A DNA stretch of 33,456 nucleotides, taken from the NCBI GenBank assembly GCA_030681675.1, contig JAUXRP010000002.1, positions 69,178 through 102,633 on the forward strand. Reading direction: 5' to 3'. Positions within the stretch are counted from its first letter, which is position 1. Each line of letters begins with the position of its first letter. The DNA comes from Candidatus Planktophila sp. (GTDB lineage Bacteria; Actinomycetota; Actinomycetes; Nanopelagicales; Nanopelagicaceae). A program made the translations under genes and the position numbers. Positions 25,658 through 32,943 of this stretch are shown here, in pieces. Under the pieces are notes generated by a model that saw nothing but the letters and a program-made list of their open reading frames with translations, made no database searches and was not told where the DNA came from.

Positions 25658-26296
25658 ATGAACCTGTTCAGCCAGTTACATCCCGATTGGCAGATTGCTC
25701 TAGCCCCGATGCGAAGTAATTTTGAGGCAATTGATGCACAGTTAATTGAACAAGATATAACTCCAGCATATGAATTTGTTTTGCGATCCTTGAACACGCC
25801 AATTGATTCCATTAGAGTTGTTATCGTCGGACAAGATCCCTATCCAAATCCGGCCCATGCTAACGGACTCGCATTTTCTGTTGCTCCCAGTGTTTCACCG
25901 CTACCGGCCACATTGAGGAATATTTTTAAAGAGTTGGTCAATGACTGCGCCATTATTCATCCCGAGAATGGCGATTTAACACACTGGGCCGAGCAAGGAG
26001 TTCTTCTTCTCAATAGAGTCTTGACGACTCAAGTTAACCAATCGTTGACACATTCTGATATTGGTTGGCAGGTTATTACCGATGAAGTAGCGCGTATTCT
26101 AGGTACACGCGATGTTATAGCCGTTTTGTGGGGCAAGAGCGCTCAAGAACTCTTGCCATATTTTTCAAATGAGTTGGTAATCTCTGGAGTCCATCCAAGT
26201 CCTTTATCGGCATATCGTGGCTTCTTTGGATCAAAACCATTTTCCCGTGTGAATGAGATTTTGTCAGGTCAAGGGCGCTCACTTATAGAGTGGTGA
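25658..26296 (+). CDS. ung: Uracil-DNA glycosylase, family 1
   Basis: Excises uracil from DNA to start base-excision repair. The ATG at 25658, two bases after the ABC gene, gives 212 residues; an upstream in-frame start at 25619 is inside the ABC gene. The water-activating motif GQDPYPNPAHANGLAFSV holds D60 (actinobacterial Ung has GQDPYP rather than GQDPYH), followed by GVLLLNRVLTTQ and the intercalation loop HPSPLSAYRGFFGSKPFS. No ribosome binding site is obvious; coupling to the ABC gene is likely. A strong hairpin follows. Confidence 0.95.
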   Translation: MNLFSQLHPDWQIALAPMRSNFEAIDAQLIEQDITPAYEFVLRSLNTPIDSIRVVIVGQDPYPNPAHANGLAFSVAPSVSPLPATLRNIFKELVNDCAIIHPENGDLTHWAEQGVLLLNRVLTTQVNQSLTHSDIGWQVITDEVARILGTRDVIAVLWGKSAQELLPYFSNELVISGVHPSPLSAYRGFFGSKPFSRVNEILSGQGRSLIEW

Positions 26297-26298
26297 AA

Positions 26299-26336
26299 AA
26301 CTAAGAACCCGCAGATTTTTCTGCGGGTTCTTAGTT
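26299..26336. terminator. Bidirectional intrinsic terminator between ung and the purine permease gene
   Basis: A perfect 16-bp inverted repeat, AACTAAGAACCCGCAG (26299-26314) and CTGCGGGTTCTTAGTT (26321-26336), closes a 6-base loop. It lies between two convergent genes, 2 bases after the ung stop and 14 before the permease stop. On the minus strand the stem runs into a T tract (GTTTTTC); on the plus strand the T richness is weaker (GATTTCTT). It is the only strong terminator I see in the window. Confidence 0.9.
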
Positions 26337-26350
26337 GATTTCTTAATGTT

Positions 26351-27787
26351 TTAGCCGATCCAAGCGTTTATTGGCGATGTAAAGAAGTAGATTATGAATA
26401 ATCCAGATACTAGAAGCAGTAGAGGATGAACTTCCTTGCGTCGACCTTGAACAAGGCGAATGACTACATGGGATATGAAGCCAGCACCGATTCCAACTGA
26501 AATATTGTATGTAAATGGCATCAAAATGATTGTCAAGAATGCCGGAATCGCAATTCCATAATCATCCCAATCGATTTTCTTGATTTGGGTCATCATTAAG
26601 AAACCTACGATAACAAGTGCCGGTGTTGCCGCTTCATATGGAATGACCGCAACAAGTGGAGCAAGGAAAGTTGTCAGTAAAAATAGAAAACCTGTAACAA
26701 TAGATGCCAGTCCAGTTCGCGCACCTTCACCAACGCCAGCGGCAGATTCAATGTAACTAGTATTTGATGAGATGCTTCCGGCGCCACCGGCTACGGCAGC
26801 TAGCGAATCAACTAGCAAGATACGATCATTGTTTGGAATATTTCCATCTCTATCAATGAGATCAGCTTCATAACCTATGGCAGTAACCGTACCAACGGTG
26901 TCAAAGAAATCTGAGAGTAGAAGTGTAAATACCAAGAGAATGCAAGCGATTAGAGATATCCGGTCGAAGGAGCCAAACAGGTTGAAATCTCCAAATAGAG
27001 AAAAATCAGGTTTGCCCACTACATCGGATGGGATAACCGGGATGTTAAGACCCCATCCCTTTGGATTAACTTCACCGGTAGCTCCATTAAAGCCAGGACC
27101 TATTTTAAATGCAGACTCTACTGCGATAGCTGCAACAGTTGCTGCAGCGATTCCAATGAGTAGCGCACCTTTAACTTTCTTTACCATTAAGATGATCATT
27201 AAAAAGAGTCCGAGAGCAAAGATGATAATTGGCCATCCGACAAGCGTTCCGTTATCACCCAAAGTAACAGGAACTGGACCTGCGCCGGTTTTTCTAACAA
27301 ATCCAGCATCAACTAGCCCAATGAGTGCAATAAATAGGCCAATACCTACAGATATCGCGATCTTCAATTGAGATGGAACGGCCCTGAAGACGGCAGTTCT
27401 AAATCCAGTTAAAACAAGAATCGTAATGATGATTCCCTCAAGAACTACTAAGCCCATAGCTTCGGCCCATGTCATTTGAGATGCAATTCCAACGGCAACA
27501 AAAGTGTTTAACCCTAACCCTGTTGCAAGTGCAAGTGGGTAGTTACCAACAACGCCCATGAGAATCGTCAGAATTCCAGCCATTAAAGCGGTCATGGCAG
27601 CAACAGCAGCTAAGTTTGGTGCATCTCCACCGCCGAGATACTTTCCATTCACATCCTTGGAAAGACCGATAATTAAGGGGTTGAGAGCAACGATGTATGC
27701 CATTGTGAAAAATGTGACGAAACCGCCGCGAATTTCACGAGCTACGGTTGACCCACGTTCTGTAATTTTGAAATATGAATCGAGCAT
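26351..27787 (-). CDS. NCS2/AzgA-type purine permease
   Basis: Membrane carrier of the PbuG/AzgA group that imports hypoxanthine, guanine or adenine with a proton. The 478 residues contain about 12-14 hydrophobic segments. Family landmarks are FVTFFTMAYIVALNP near residue 24, PLALATGLGLNTFVAVG, LLLSDFFDTVGTVTAIG, and SSNTSYIESAAGVGEGARTGL. GGG within AAAGGG lies 7 bases before the ATG at 27787, a good ribosome binding site. It follows the yczE-like gene after 97 bases containing two small hairpins. The exact purine is inferred; apt, which would use adenine, lies at the other end of this region. Confidence 0.9.
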   Translation of the reverse strand: MLDSYFKITERGSTVAREIRGGFVTFFTMAYIVALNPLIIGLSKDVNGKYLGGGDAPNLAAVAAMTALMAGILTILMGVVGNYPLALATGLGLNTFVAVGIASQMTWAEAMGLVVLEGIIITILVLTGFRTAVFRAVPSQLKIAISVGIGLFIALIGLVDAGFVRKTGAGPVPVTLGDNGTLVGWPIIIFALGLFLMIILMVKKVKGALLIGIAAATVAAIAVESAFKIGPGFNGATGEVNPKGWGLNIPVIPSDVVGKPDFSLFGDFNLFGSFDRISLIACILLVFTLLLSDFFDTVGTVTAIGYEADLIDRDGNIPNNDRILLVDSLAAVAGGAGSISSNTSYIESAAGVGEGARTGLASIVTGFLFLLTTFLAPLVAVIPYEAATPALVIVGFLMMTQIKKIDWDDYGIAIPAFLTIILMPFTYNISVGIGAGFISHVVIRLVQGRRKEVHPLLLLVSGLFIIYFFTSPINAWIG

Positions 27788-27814
27788 GGATTATCCCTTT
27801 CTGTTTTGGTATCG

Positions 27815-27862
27815 GGGGTGTTTACGACCCCGTGTGCAGTGAATCGGCCAACACAAAGGCCG
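27815..27862 (-). promoter_or_regulatory. Two short hairpins in the purine permease leader
   Basis: Reading the minus strand toward the permease, CGGCC-N8-GGCCG (27862-27845) is followed by GGGGT-N7-ACCCC (27831-27815), and then the AAAGGG ribosome binding site. No T tract follows either stem, so they are weak as terminators. The conserved loops of a purine riboswitch are missing. They may be a regulatory leader, a processing site, or chance. Confidence 0.35.
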
Positions 27863-27884
27863 GGGGATATGAGAAGGCTAATGG

Positions 27885-28553
27885 TTAAGGTGTAGTAAGA
27901 CGGGCTACGACACCGAGAGCGATAGCAATAGATTGCCCGATCAAAGCGGCAAATAAGAGCGTACCAAGGCCTACATTGCCCCCCAGTAGGGCACCTAGAG
28001 CTACCACGGTTAGTTCAATGCCTAAACGTACTCGGCCAACTCGAACTCCCGATCGATTATGGATTGCCGTCATCAATCCATCGCGAGGTCCGGGTCCTAA
28101 GCCGCAGGTAATATAGAAACTAGTTGCAACTCCAACCATACCGATTCCCAAAAGTGCGAAAACAACGCCCGCAAAAAAACTATCTTGCACAGGAATAACT
28201 GAAACTCCTACTTGAATCGCAATCGCAATTATCACCAAATTAGAAATTGTTCCAAAGCCTGGTTTCTCTCGAAGTGGAATCCAAGCAAGTAAAACCACCG
28301 CGCTTATGAGAAAAGTTGACCACCCCATAGTGATGTTTAGATGATTCGAAATTCCCTGAGCGAGTACTGACCAAGGAGTATTACCAATATTGCTCTGAAT
28401 GAGAAAAGCGTCGCCTACACCAAATATGAAAAGAGCAGCGATGAGAATGAAGGTTCTCAGAGGGTTTAAATCCCATCGCCCACTTGCTGTCCAGGGAGTT
28501 ATTGGAACGCTTCGATGAGGACGCAGGAACTCCATTATTGGATTGGATGACAT
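27885..28553 (-). CDS. YczE/YitT-like integral membrane protein
   Basis: A 222-residue protein with about five to six hydrophobic helices. It matches the YczE/YyaS group by the N-terminal arginine-rich segment followed by GVGDAFLIQSNIGNTPWSVLAQGIS and by the late motif CGLGPGPRDGLMTAIHNRSG, then VRLGIELTVVALGALLGGNVGLGTL. The biochemical role of this family is not established. It starts with ATG at 28553; TAGACT six bases upstream suggests a leaderless transcript. A perfect palindrome lies just before that box. It is divergent from a DUF554 gene and upstream of the purine permease on the same strand. Confidence 0.85.
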   Translation of the reverse strand: MSSNPIMEFLRPHRSVPITPWTASGRWDLNPLRTFILIAALFIFGVGDAFLIQSNIGNTPWSVLAQGISNHLNITMGWSTFLISAVVLLAWIPLREKPGFGTISNLVIIAIAIQVGVSVIPVQDSFFAGVVFALLGIGMVGVATSFYITCGLGPGPRDGLMTAIHNRSGVRVGRVRLGIELTVVALGALLGGNVGLGTLLFAALIGQSIAIALGVVARLTTP

Positions 28554-28559
28554 TGTGGG

Positions 28560-28565
28560 AGTCTA
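28560..28565 (-). promoter_or_regulatory. -10 box for leaderless yczE-like transcript
   Basis: On the minus strand TAGACT (28565-28560) is followed by six bases (CCCACA) and the ATG at 28553, the leaderless spacing also seen at def and mihF-gmk. The -35 position (about 28583-28588, CCCTCT on the minus strand) is poor, so activity may depend on a regulator. Confidence 0.5.
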
Positions 28566-28568
28566 TTG

Positions 28569-28587
28569 CCTCTAATGTATTTAGAGG
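28569..28587. promoter_or_regulatory. Palindromic operator candidate at the yczE-like promoter
   Basis: CCTCTAA-N5-TTAGAGG is a perfect 7-bp inverted repeat with a 5-base spacer. It fills the space between the -10 and the expected -35 of the minus-strand promoter, the classical place for a repressor site. No regulator gene is adjacent, so the binding protein is unknown. Confidence 0.5.
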
Positions 28588-28592
28588 GTATT

Positions 28593-28607
28593 TAGATGTT
28601 GCATCTA
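28593..28607. promoter_or_regulatory. Second palindrome, overlapping the DUF554 -35
   Basis: TAGATG-TTG-CATCTA is a perfect 6-bp inverted repeat with a 3-base centre. The plus-strand -35 element TTGCAT (28599-28604) lies inside it. The sequence differs from the palindrome at 28569-28587, so if both are operators they would bind different proteins. Confidence 0.4.
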
Positions 28608-28627
28608 TATTTAGTTTTGCGTAACCT
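28599..28627 (+). promoter_or_regulatory. Promoter of the DUF554 gene
   Basis: TTGCAT (28599-28604), a 17-base spacer and TAACCT (28622-28627) are followed by seven bases and the ATG at 28635. This is a complete leaderless promoter and the reason I place the start at 28635 instead of 28596, which would lie upstream of the -35. Confidence 0.6.
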
Positions 28628-28634
28628 TTGCAGA

Positions 28635-29369
28635 ATGTTTCCTGGAGTTGGCACCGTAATAAATGTAATAGCGATAGTTATTGGTGCATCGTTCGGAGTA
28701 CTAGTAGGAAATCGCATGGGTATTCGTACTCGGATTTTGCTAACAGATGTTCTTGGATTAGTCGTTTTGGTAAGTGCTGCTTCTGCCTTGATTCCCATGT
28801 GGTCTACTAGGTATACCTCGGCATTTGCCCAAGGTTGGGCATTACTTGTTATTTTAGGATCACTGCTCATCGGCGGGCTCATAGGATCTGCACTTGATCT
28901 TGAATCTAGATTAGATCACATGGGGGAGCAGTTGAGAAGGCGCTTTAAAGCTTCTAAGGAGAGCCCTTTTGTTGAAGGTTTTGTTTCGGCCGCGCTCTTA
29001 TTTGCCATTGGACCTTTAGCTATTCTTGGATCTATTAGTGATGGAATGTCTACCGGCATTGATCAACTCTTGCTTAAAAGTACTTTAGATTTTTTTGCAG
29101 CGATGGCCTTTGCTAGCTCATTGGGATGGGGAGTTGCCGCATCGGCAATGCCGGTGGCAATTTATCAGGGCTTTTGGACAATTACTGGGTTATCACTCGG
29201 TGAAATTTTGAGCCCTTACCAAATTGATGCGATGACGATAGTGGGTGGCATACTGCTTATAACAATTGCTTTAAAACTACTTAATATTAAGAGCGTTGCA
29301 GTTGCCAACCTTCTTCCTGCACTTGCAATAGCTCCAATACTTGCATTGCTTGTGCACAGTTTTAATTAA
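28635..29369 (+). CDS. DUF554-family (YdfK/YqgA-like) membrane protein
   Basis: A 244-residue membrane protein, mostly hydrophobic, of the DUF554 family. Landmarks are the N-terminal GVGTVINVIAIVIGASFGVLVG, the GSLLIGGLIGSALDLESRLD segment, the cytoplasmic basic stretch LRRRFKAS, FVEGFVSAALLFAIGPLAILGSISDG and LLLKSTLDFFAAMAFASSLGWG. Function is unknown; a transport role is only guessed at in the family. The promoter at 28599-28627 supports the start at 28635. It ends ten bases from the convergent dehydrogenase gene with no hairpin between. Confidence 0.85.
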   Translation: MFPGVGTVINVIAIVIGASFGVLVGNRMGIRTRILLTDVLGLVVLVSAASALIPMWSTRYTSAFAQGWALLVILGSLLIGGLIGSALDLESRLDHMGEQLRRRFKASKESPFVEGFVSAALLFAIGPLAILGSISDGMSTGIDQLLLKSTLDFFAAMAFASSLGWGVAASAMPVAIYQGFWTITGLSLGEILSPYQIDAMTIVGGILLITIALKLLNIKSVAVANLLPALAIAPILALLVHSFN

Positions 29370-29379
29370 GACACATGAG

Positions 29380-30420
29380 TTAAAAAGTTGAAGCGTCAAT
29401 CACAAATCTATATTTAACATCACTGGCAACGGTTCGCTCGTACGCAACATTGGCATAATCTGCAGAAATTACTTCAACATCACTCACAATTGAATGTTGG
29501 CCGCAAAAATCAAGCATCTCCTGCATCTCTGGAATTCCACCTATCATCGATCCAGCGATTCGGCGGCGACCATCAAGAAGAGAACCTACGTTGACACCGT
29601 AAGGTTTACCTGGCAGTCCAATGACAACGAGTGTGCCATCCAATTTGAGAAGATTCAGATATACGTTAATATCCAATTCGGCGCTCACTGTATTCAGTAT
29701 CAAGTCAAAGGTTTTATACAGTGGTTTCAAGAGCGATGTATCTTTAGTAACAACAAAGTGATCAGCACCCATTGCTCTTGCATCGCTCTCTTTGTCGGGA
29801 GAGTGTGAAAAGACTGTAACTTCAGCGCCCATTGCATGTGCAAACTTAACTCCCATGTGGCCAAGACCGCCTAAACCCATCACGCCTATTTTCATCCCAG
29901 GACCGGCGCCCCATGTACGAAGCGGCGAGTACAAAGTTATCCCAGCACACAAAAGTGGAGCCACTCCAGAAAGTGGGAGATTTGAGGGTATATGTACTGC
30001 ATAATCTTGATCAATGATGAAGCTATTTGCATAACCACCATAAGCAACGCTCGTACCATCACGCTCGAGAGTGTTATATGTACCGGTCATTCCCTCTTCA
30101 CAATATTGCTGTAACCCTTGTAAGCAGCTAGTGCACACTCGACATGAATCGATAAAGACACCGACGCCGATGAGATCTCCCACGGCAAACTTTGTTACAG
30201 AATCCCCAACGGAAGTTACAACGCCAGCAATCTCATGGCCTGGAACCATAGGAAATATCGCCGGACCCCACTCTTGACGAACTTGGTGAATATCAGAGTG
30301 ACAGATTCCGGTGAATGAAATATCTAAAACCACATCATTTGCACCTAAGTCGCGTCGTTCAAACTCAAAAGGAGTCAAAAGAGCGCTAGGGGTGATAGCT
30401 GCTAGGCCACGTGATTTCAC
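29380..30420 (-). CDS. Zinc-dependent NAD(P) alcohol dehydrogenase, CAD/YahK type
   Basis: Medium-chain dehydrogenase that reduces aldehydes, usually with NADPH in this subgroup. GTG at 30420 is chosen because AAGGAG lies 7 bases upstream at the end of tdk; the product is 346 residues. Catalytic zinc ligands are C40 (GICHSD), H62-E63 (GHEIAG) and C157 (LLCAGIT). Structural zinc is C93-x2-C96-x2-C99-x7-C107. The cofactor fold has GLGGLGHMGVKFAHAMGAEV, with S rather than an acidic residue at the second strand (VFSHSPDK), favouring NADP. It follows tdk by 4 bases and is the last gene of the minus-strand group. Its physiological substrate is unknown. Confidence 0.9.
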   Translation of the reverse strand: MKSRGLAAITPSALLTPFEFERRDLGANDVVLDISFTGICHSDIHQVRQEWGPAIFPMVPGHEIAGVVTSVGDSVTKFAVGDLIGVGVFIDSCRVCTSCLQGLQQYCEEGMTGTYNTLERDGTSVAYGGYANSFIIDQDYAVHIPSNLPLSGVAPLLCAGITLYSPLRTWGAGPGMKIGVMGLGGLGHMGVKFAHAMGAEVTVFSHSPDKESDARAMGADHFVVTKDTSLLKPLYKTFDLILNTVSAELDINVYLNLLKLDGTLVVIGLPGKPYGVNVGSLLDGRRRIAGSMIGGIPEMQEMLDFCGQHSIVSDVEVISADYANVAYERTVASDVKYRFVIDASTF

Positions 30421-30424
30421 GGCT

Positions 30425-31069
30425 TTACTCCTTAAATGGAAGAGGTTGTGATGATATGTGTCCGGCGCGTGAAGCGCGGGCTGTAACGTGTCGCATATGG
30501 TGGCGGCGACACAAGACTTCATATGCAATCTCTGCACCCGGTGTCACATCACCAACCACTACTTGTTCGCCCTCAATAACCATTGTCCCACCTTGTGTAC
30601 GAGCGTTGTGGGTAGCCCTAGAGCCGCACCAGCACAACGCTTCAACTTGGAGAGCATGAATTCGATCAGATAGTTCAATCAATCGAGCCGAACCTGGAAA
30701 TAGCAAAGTTTGGAAGTCAGTGAGAATGCCAAAGGCGAAAACATCGATTCCCAAACCATCTACGATTTTGGCGAGTTGTTCAATTTGTTCTCTTTCATAA
30801 AACTGGGCTTCATCGCAGATTATGTAATCGATTCGATCGCCAGCAGATAGATGGTCAACGACATGTTTGTGTAAATCTAGCTCGGGAGTAACTTCAATGG
30901 CCGGAGATGAGAGTCCCAGACGCGATGAAATCACACCAGTACCTGCACGATCCTTATTAGTGAAGATAACTCCACTGCGTCCCCGACTATGGTGGTTATG
31001 AGCCGTTTGAAGCGCAAGAGTTGATTTACCACTATCCATAGTTCCGCAGTAATAAATTAACTCAGCCAT
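30425..31069 (-). CDS. tdk: Thymidine kinase
   Basis: Phosphorylates salvaged thymidine (type II, TK1-like). The 214 residues have the P-loop GTMDSGKST (9-17), the DEAQF segment with catalytic E87, the lasso region, and the zinc site formed by C146, C148, C187 and H190 (CWCG; CRRH). It lies between the acyltransferase and dehydrogenase genes on the same strand. Thymidine salvage fits a planktonic cell living on dissolved nucleosides. Confidence 0.95.
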   Translation of the reverse strand: MAELIYYCGTMDSGKSTLALQTAHNHHSRGRSGVIFTNKDRAGTGVISSRLGLSSPAIEVTPELDLHKHVVDHLSAGDRIDYIICDEAQFYEREQIEQLAKIVDGLGIDVFAFGILTDFQTLLFPGSARLIELSDRIHALQVEALCWCGSRATHNARTQGGTMVIEGEQVVVGDVTPGAEIAYEVLCRRHHMRHVTARASRAGHISSQPLPFKE

Positions 31070-31090
31070 GAAAACTATCTTGCCACACCA

Positions 31091-32941
31091 TCAGGCAAAG
31101 AGCCCCTTCTCCTTTAATGCCGACTCTAACAATGGCATCAAATGAAGAGACATTGCTATCGAAATGTGTGACCTATCACGATAGGCGACGATGGAGTCCT
31201 TTATTGCCGGGCAGATATCGGTGCAGAGCCATGGAGTTGGGTCAATGACCTTAAAACCCGGGACTACTAGGTTTAGTGATTTTTCGGAGGTATCACATTC
31301 GAAGGCCTTTTGTGTGGCAAGGCACGAGGGGATATCTACTTTGGGGTGGGGAGTATCACTAATATAAATTAAGTTCTCACTTGCTCCCTTGAGTGAGTTG
31401 AGTAGTTTTATCTGACCATTCCTCCACCACAGTTCTGGATTTGGATATTTGTCTGGAGCTGAAAAGTACTGAAAACTACTCATGATTACGGCAATTGGTT
31501 TGATTTCATTAATCCGTTGATATGAGTATTTTCGCCACTGCGCGCAGTTTATATATTTGAATCCACCTCTATCATCCCTGGGAGCATCGACCGCTGGACA
31601 TGCTGATTTTGTAAGTGATACCAATTTAATTCCTCTTTTAATGGCGATTTTTTCAAGTGCAGGAAACCATTGTGCCGCGTGAGAATCACCATAAAGAACG
31701 ATAGTTTTTTTAGATTTGATATCCCCATATGTACAGTAACCAGATCTATTGCCTCTATGTGAAACGTGGCAACCATCGCCAACCACAATCGGTTTAGCTA
31801 CTACTTCGGCTAAATTAAAGGTAAAGGCGGTTTTGCCACTTGTTGATACTAGCGCTGGTACCGATGTTGAAATGAAAACCGCTAGCGCAAGGGAGGTTGC
31901 CGTCGTTGCTAAAGCCGCCAGATAGATCTTCTTTGGTGCAATCTTCATATGTCTAAGCGGCTCTTCTATAGCTCTGTTTGTAACATCGGCCAAAATCACG
32001 GTGAGAATAATGCACAAGAATCGCTCGAGAAGAGTTAAAGGGCGGCCAAGTGCGCTACTTGGAATAACTAATGCTGGCCAATGCCACAGATAGAGTGGAT
32101 AAGATATTTTTCCTAGCCATTGACTCACGCGATTATTTGATAAGTCATTTAGAATTGGCGGCCACTCTGCAATGGTTGCTATCAGAAGAGCGGTACCAAG
32201 GACTGGAAGAAGTGCATTGACTCCAGGAAATGCTGTTCCATCACTAAAACCAAATGATGCTACAAAAACTGCAGTCAACCCTACCCACGGGAGAAAGCGA
32301 TACGCAAAAAACCGTGACGGTATAAAGAGTAAGAGAGCCCCAACGCCTAATTCCCACGCTCGTGTAGATAGTGAATAGAAGGCCCAAATAGGTGAACTCT
32401 GAGTTTGATAAATCGAGAGTACGAGCGAGAGCGTAGTTATAGTTAAAACTCCATTTAATATAGCTCGCTTGCCTTTTCGCGCAAATACAATGAGGAGTAC
32501 AGGCCACACTAAGTAAAACTGTTCTTCAACTGCCAGCGACCAATAGTGAATAAATGGCGAAGGAGTAGCGTCGAGATTTTGATAATCATTTTCCCACCAT
32601 GCAAAAAGATAGTTCGAAATATATGTCGCAGCTGCAAAAAAATCTCGACCAAGCTCGTCACGATTTATTGAGGGTAAAACAAACCACGAGACTATTGCCG
32701 TTGCAAATAGAACAAAAATCGATGTTGGGAGAAGGCGCTTTATACGCCGTTGATAAAAAGCGGCGAGATCAAGTTTTCCAGTGGTATCCAATTCGCGCAG
32801 AATTAGGCCAGTAATAAGGTAACCCGAAATGACATAAAAAATATCAACACCAATGAATCCGCCAGGTACCAAACGAGCGTGGAACAGGGTAACTACTATT
32901 GCGGCAAAAGCTCTAAGACCTTGAATTTGTAAAACGCGCAC
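31091..32941 (-). CDS. Acyltransferase-3 with C-terminal SGNH domain (OafA/YrhL type)
   Basis: Membrane O-acyltransferase that typically acetylates cell-surface glycans. The 616 residues hold about ten transmembrane helices (1-360) with the family motifs IQGLRAFAAIVVTLFHA (H21), GGFIGVDIFYVISGYLI, FYQRRIKRLLP, IHYWSLAVEEQFYLVWP and KISYPLYLWHWP. The extracytoplasmic SGNH hydrolase domain follows: GDSHA at 418-422 holds the serine, and the late DRSHIS near 590 holds the Asp/His pair. It starts with GTG two bases after the apt stop, so the two are likely cotranscribed. The glycan target (peptidoglycan, polysaccharide or glycolipid) cannot be told from sequence. Confidence 0.92.
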   Translation of the reverse strand: MRVLQIQGLRAFAAIVVTLFHARLVPGGFIGVDIFYVISGYLITGLILRELDTTGKLDLAAFYQRRIKRLLPTSIFVLFATAIVSWFVLPSINRDELGRDFFAAATYISNYLFAWWENDYQNLDATPSPFIHYWSLAVEEQFYLVWPVLLIVFARKGKRAILNGVLTITTLSLVLSIYQTQSSPIWAFYSLSTRAWELGVGALLLFIPSRFFAYRFLPWVGLTAVFVASFGFSDGTAFPGVNALLPVLGTALLIATIAEWPPILNDLSNNRVSQWLGKISYPLYLWHWPALVIPSSALGRPLTLLERFLCIILTVILADVTNRAIEEPLRHMKIAPKKIYLAALATTATSLALAVFISTSVPALVSTSGKTAFTFNLAEVVAKPIVVGDGCHVSHRGNRSGYCTYGDIKSKKTIVLYGDSHAAQWFPALEKIAIKRGIKLVSLTKSACPAVDAPRDDRGGFKYINCAQWRKYSYQRINEIKPIAVIMSSFQYFSAPDKYPNPELWWRNGQIKLLNSLKGASENLIYISDTPHPKVDIPSCLATQKAFECDTSEKSLNLVVPGFKVIDPTPWLCTDICPAIKDSIVAYRDRSHISIAMSLHLMPLLESALKEKGLFA

Positions 32942-32943
32942 CG

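Noticed and set aside
26877-27371. 164-residue plus-strand open frame opposite the purine permease gene
   Set aside because: Low-complexity Pro/Ser/Thr/Ile composition is what the complement of a membrane-protein gene yields; no start signal.
27788-27884. Purine riboswitch upstream of the permease
   Set aside because: The conserved L2/L3 loop sequences and P1 closing helix are not present; only two small hairpins are seen.
32172-32378. Small plus-strand frames opposite the acyltransferase gene
   Set aside because: Antisense to transmembrane helices; basic, proline-rich composition typical of shadows and no ribosome binding site.
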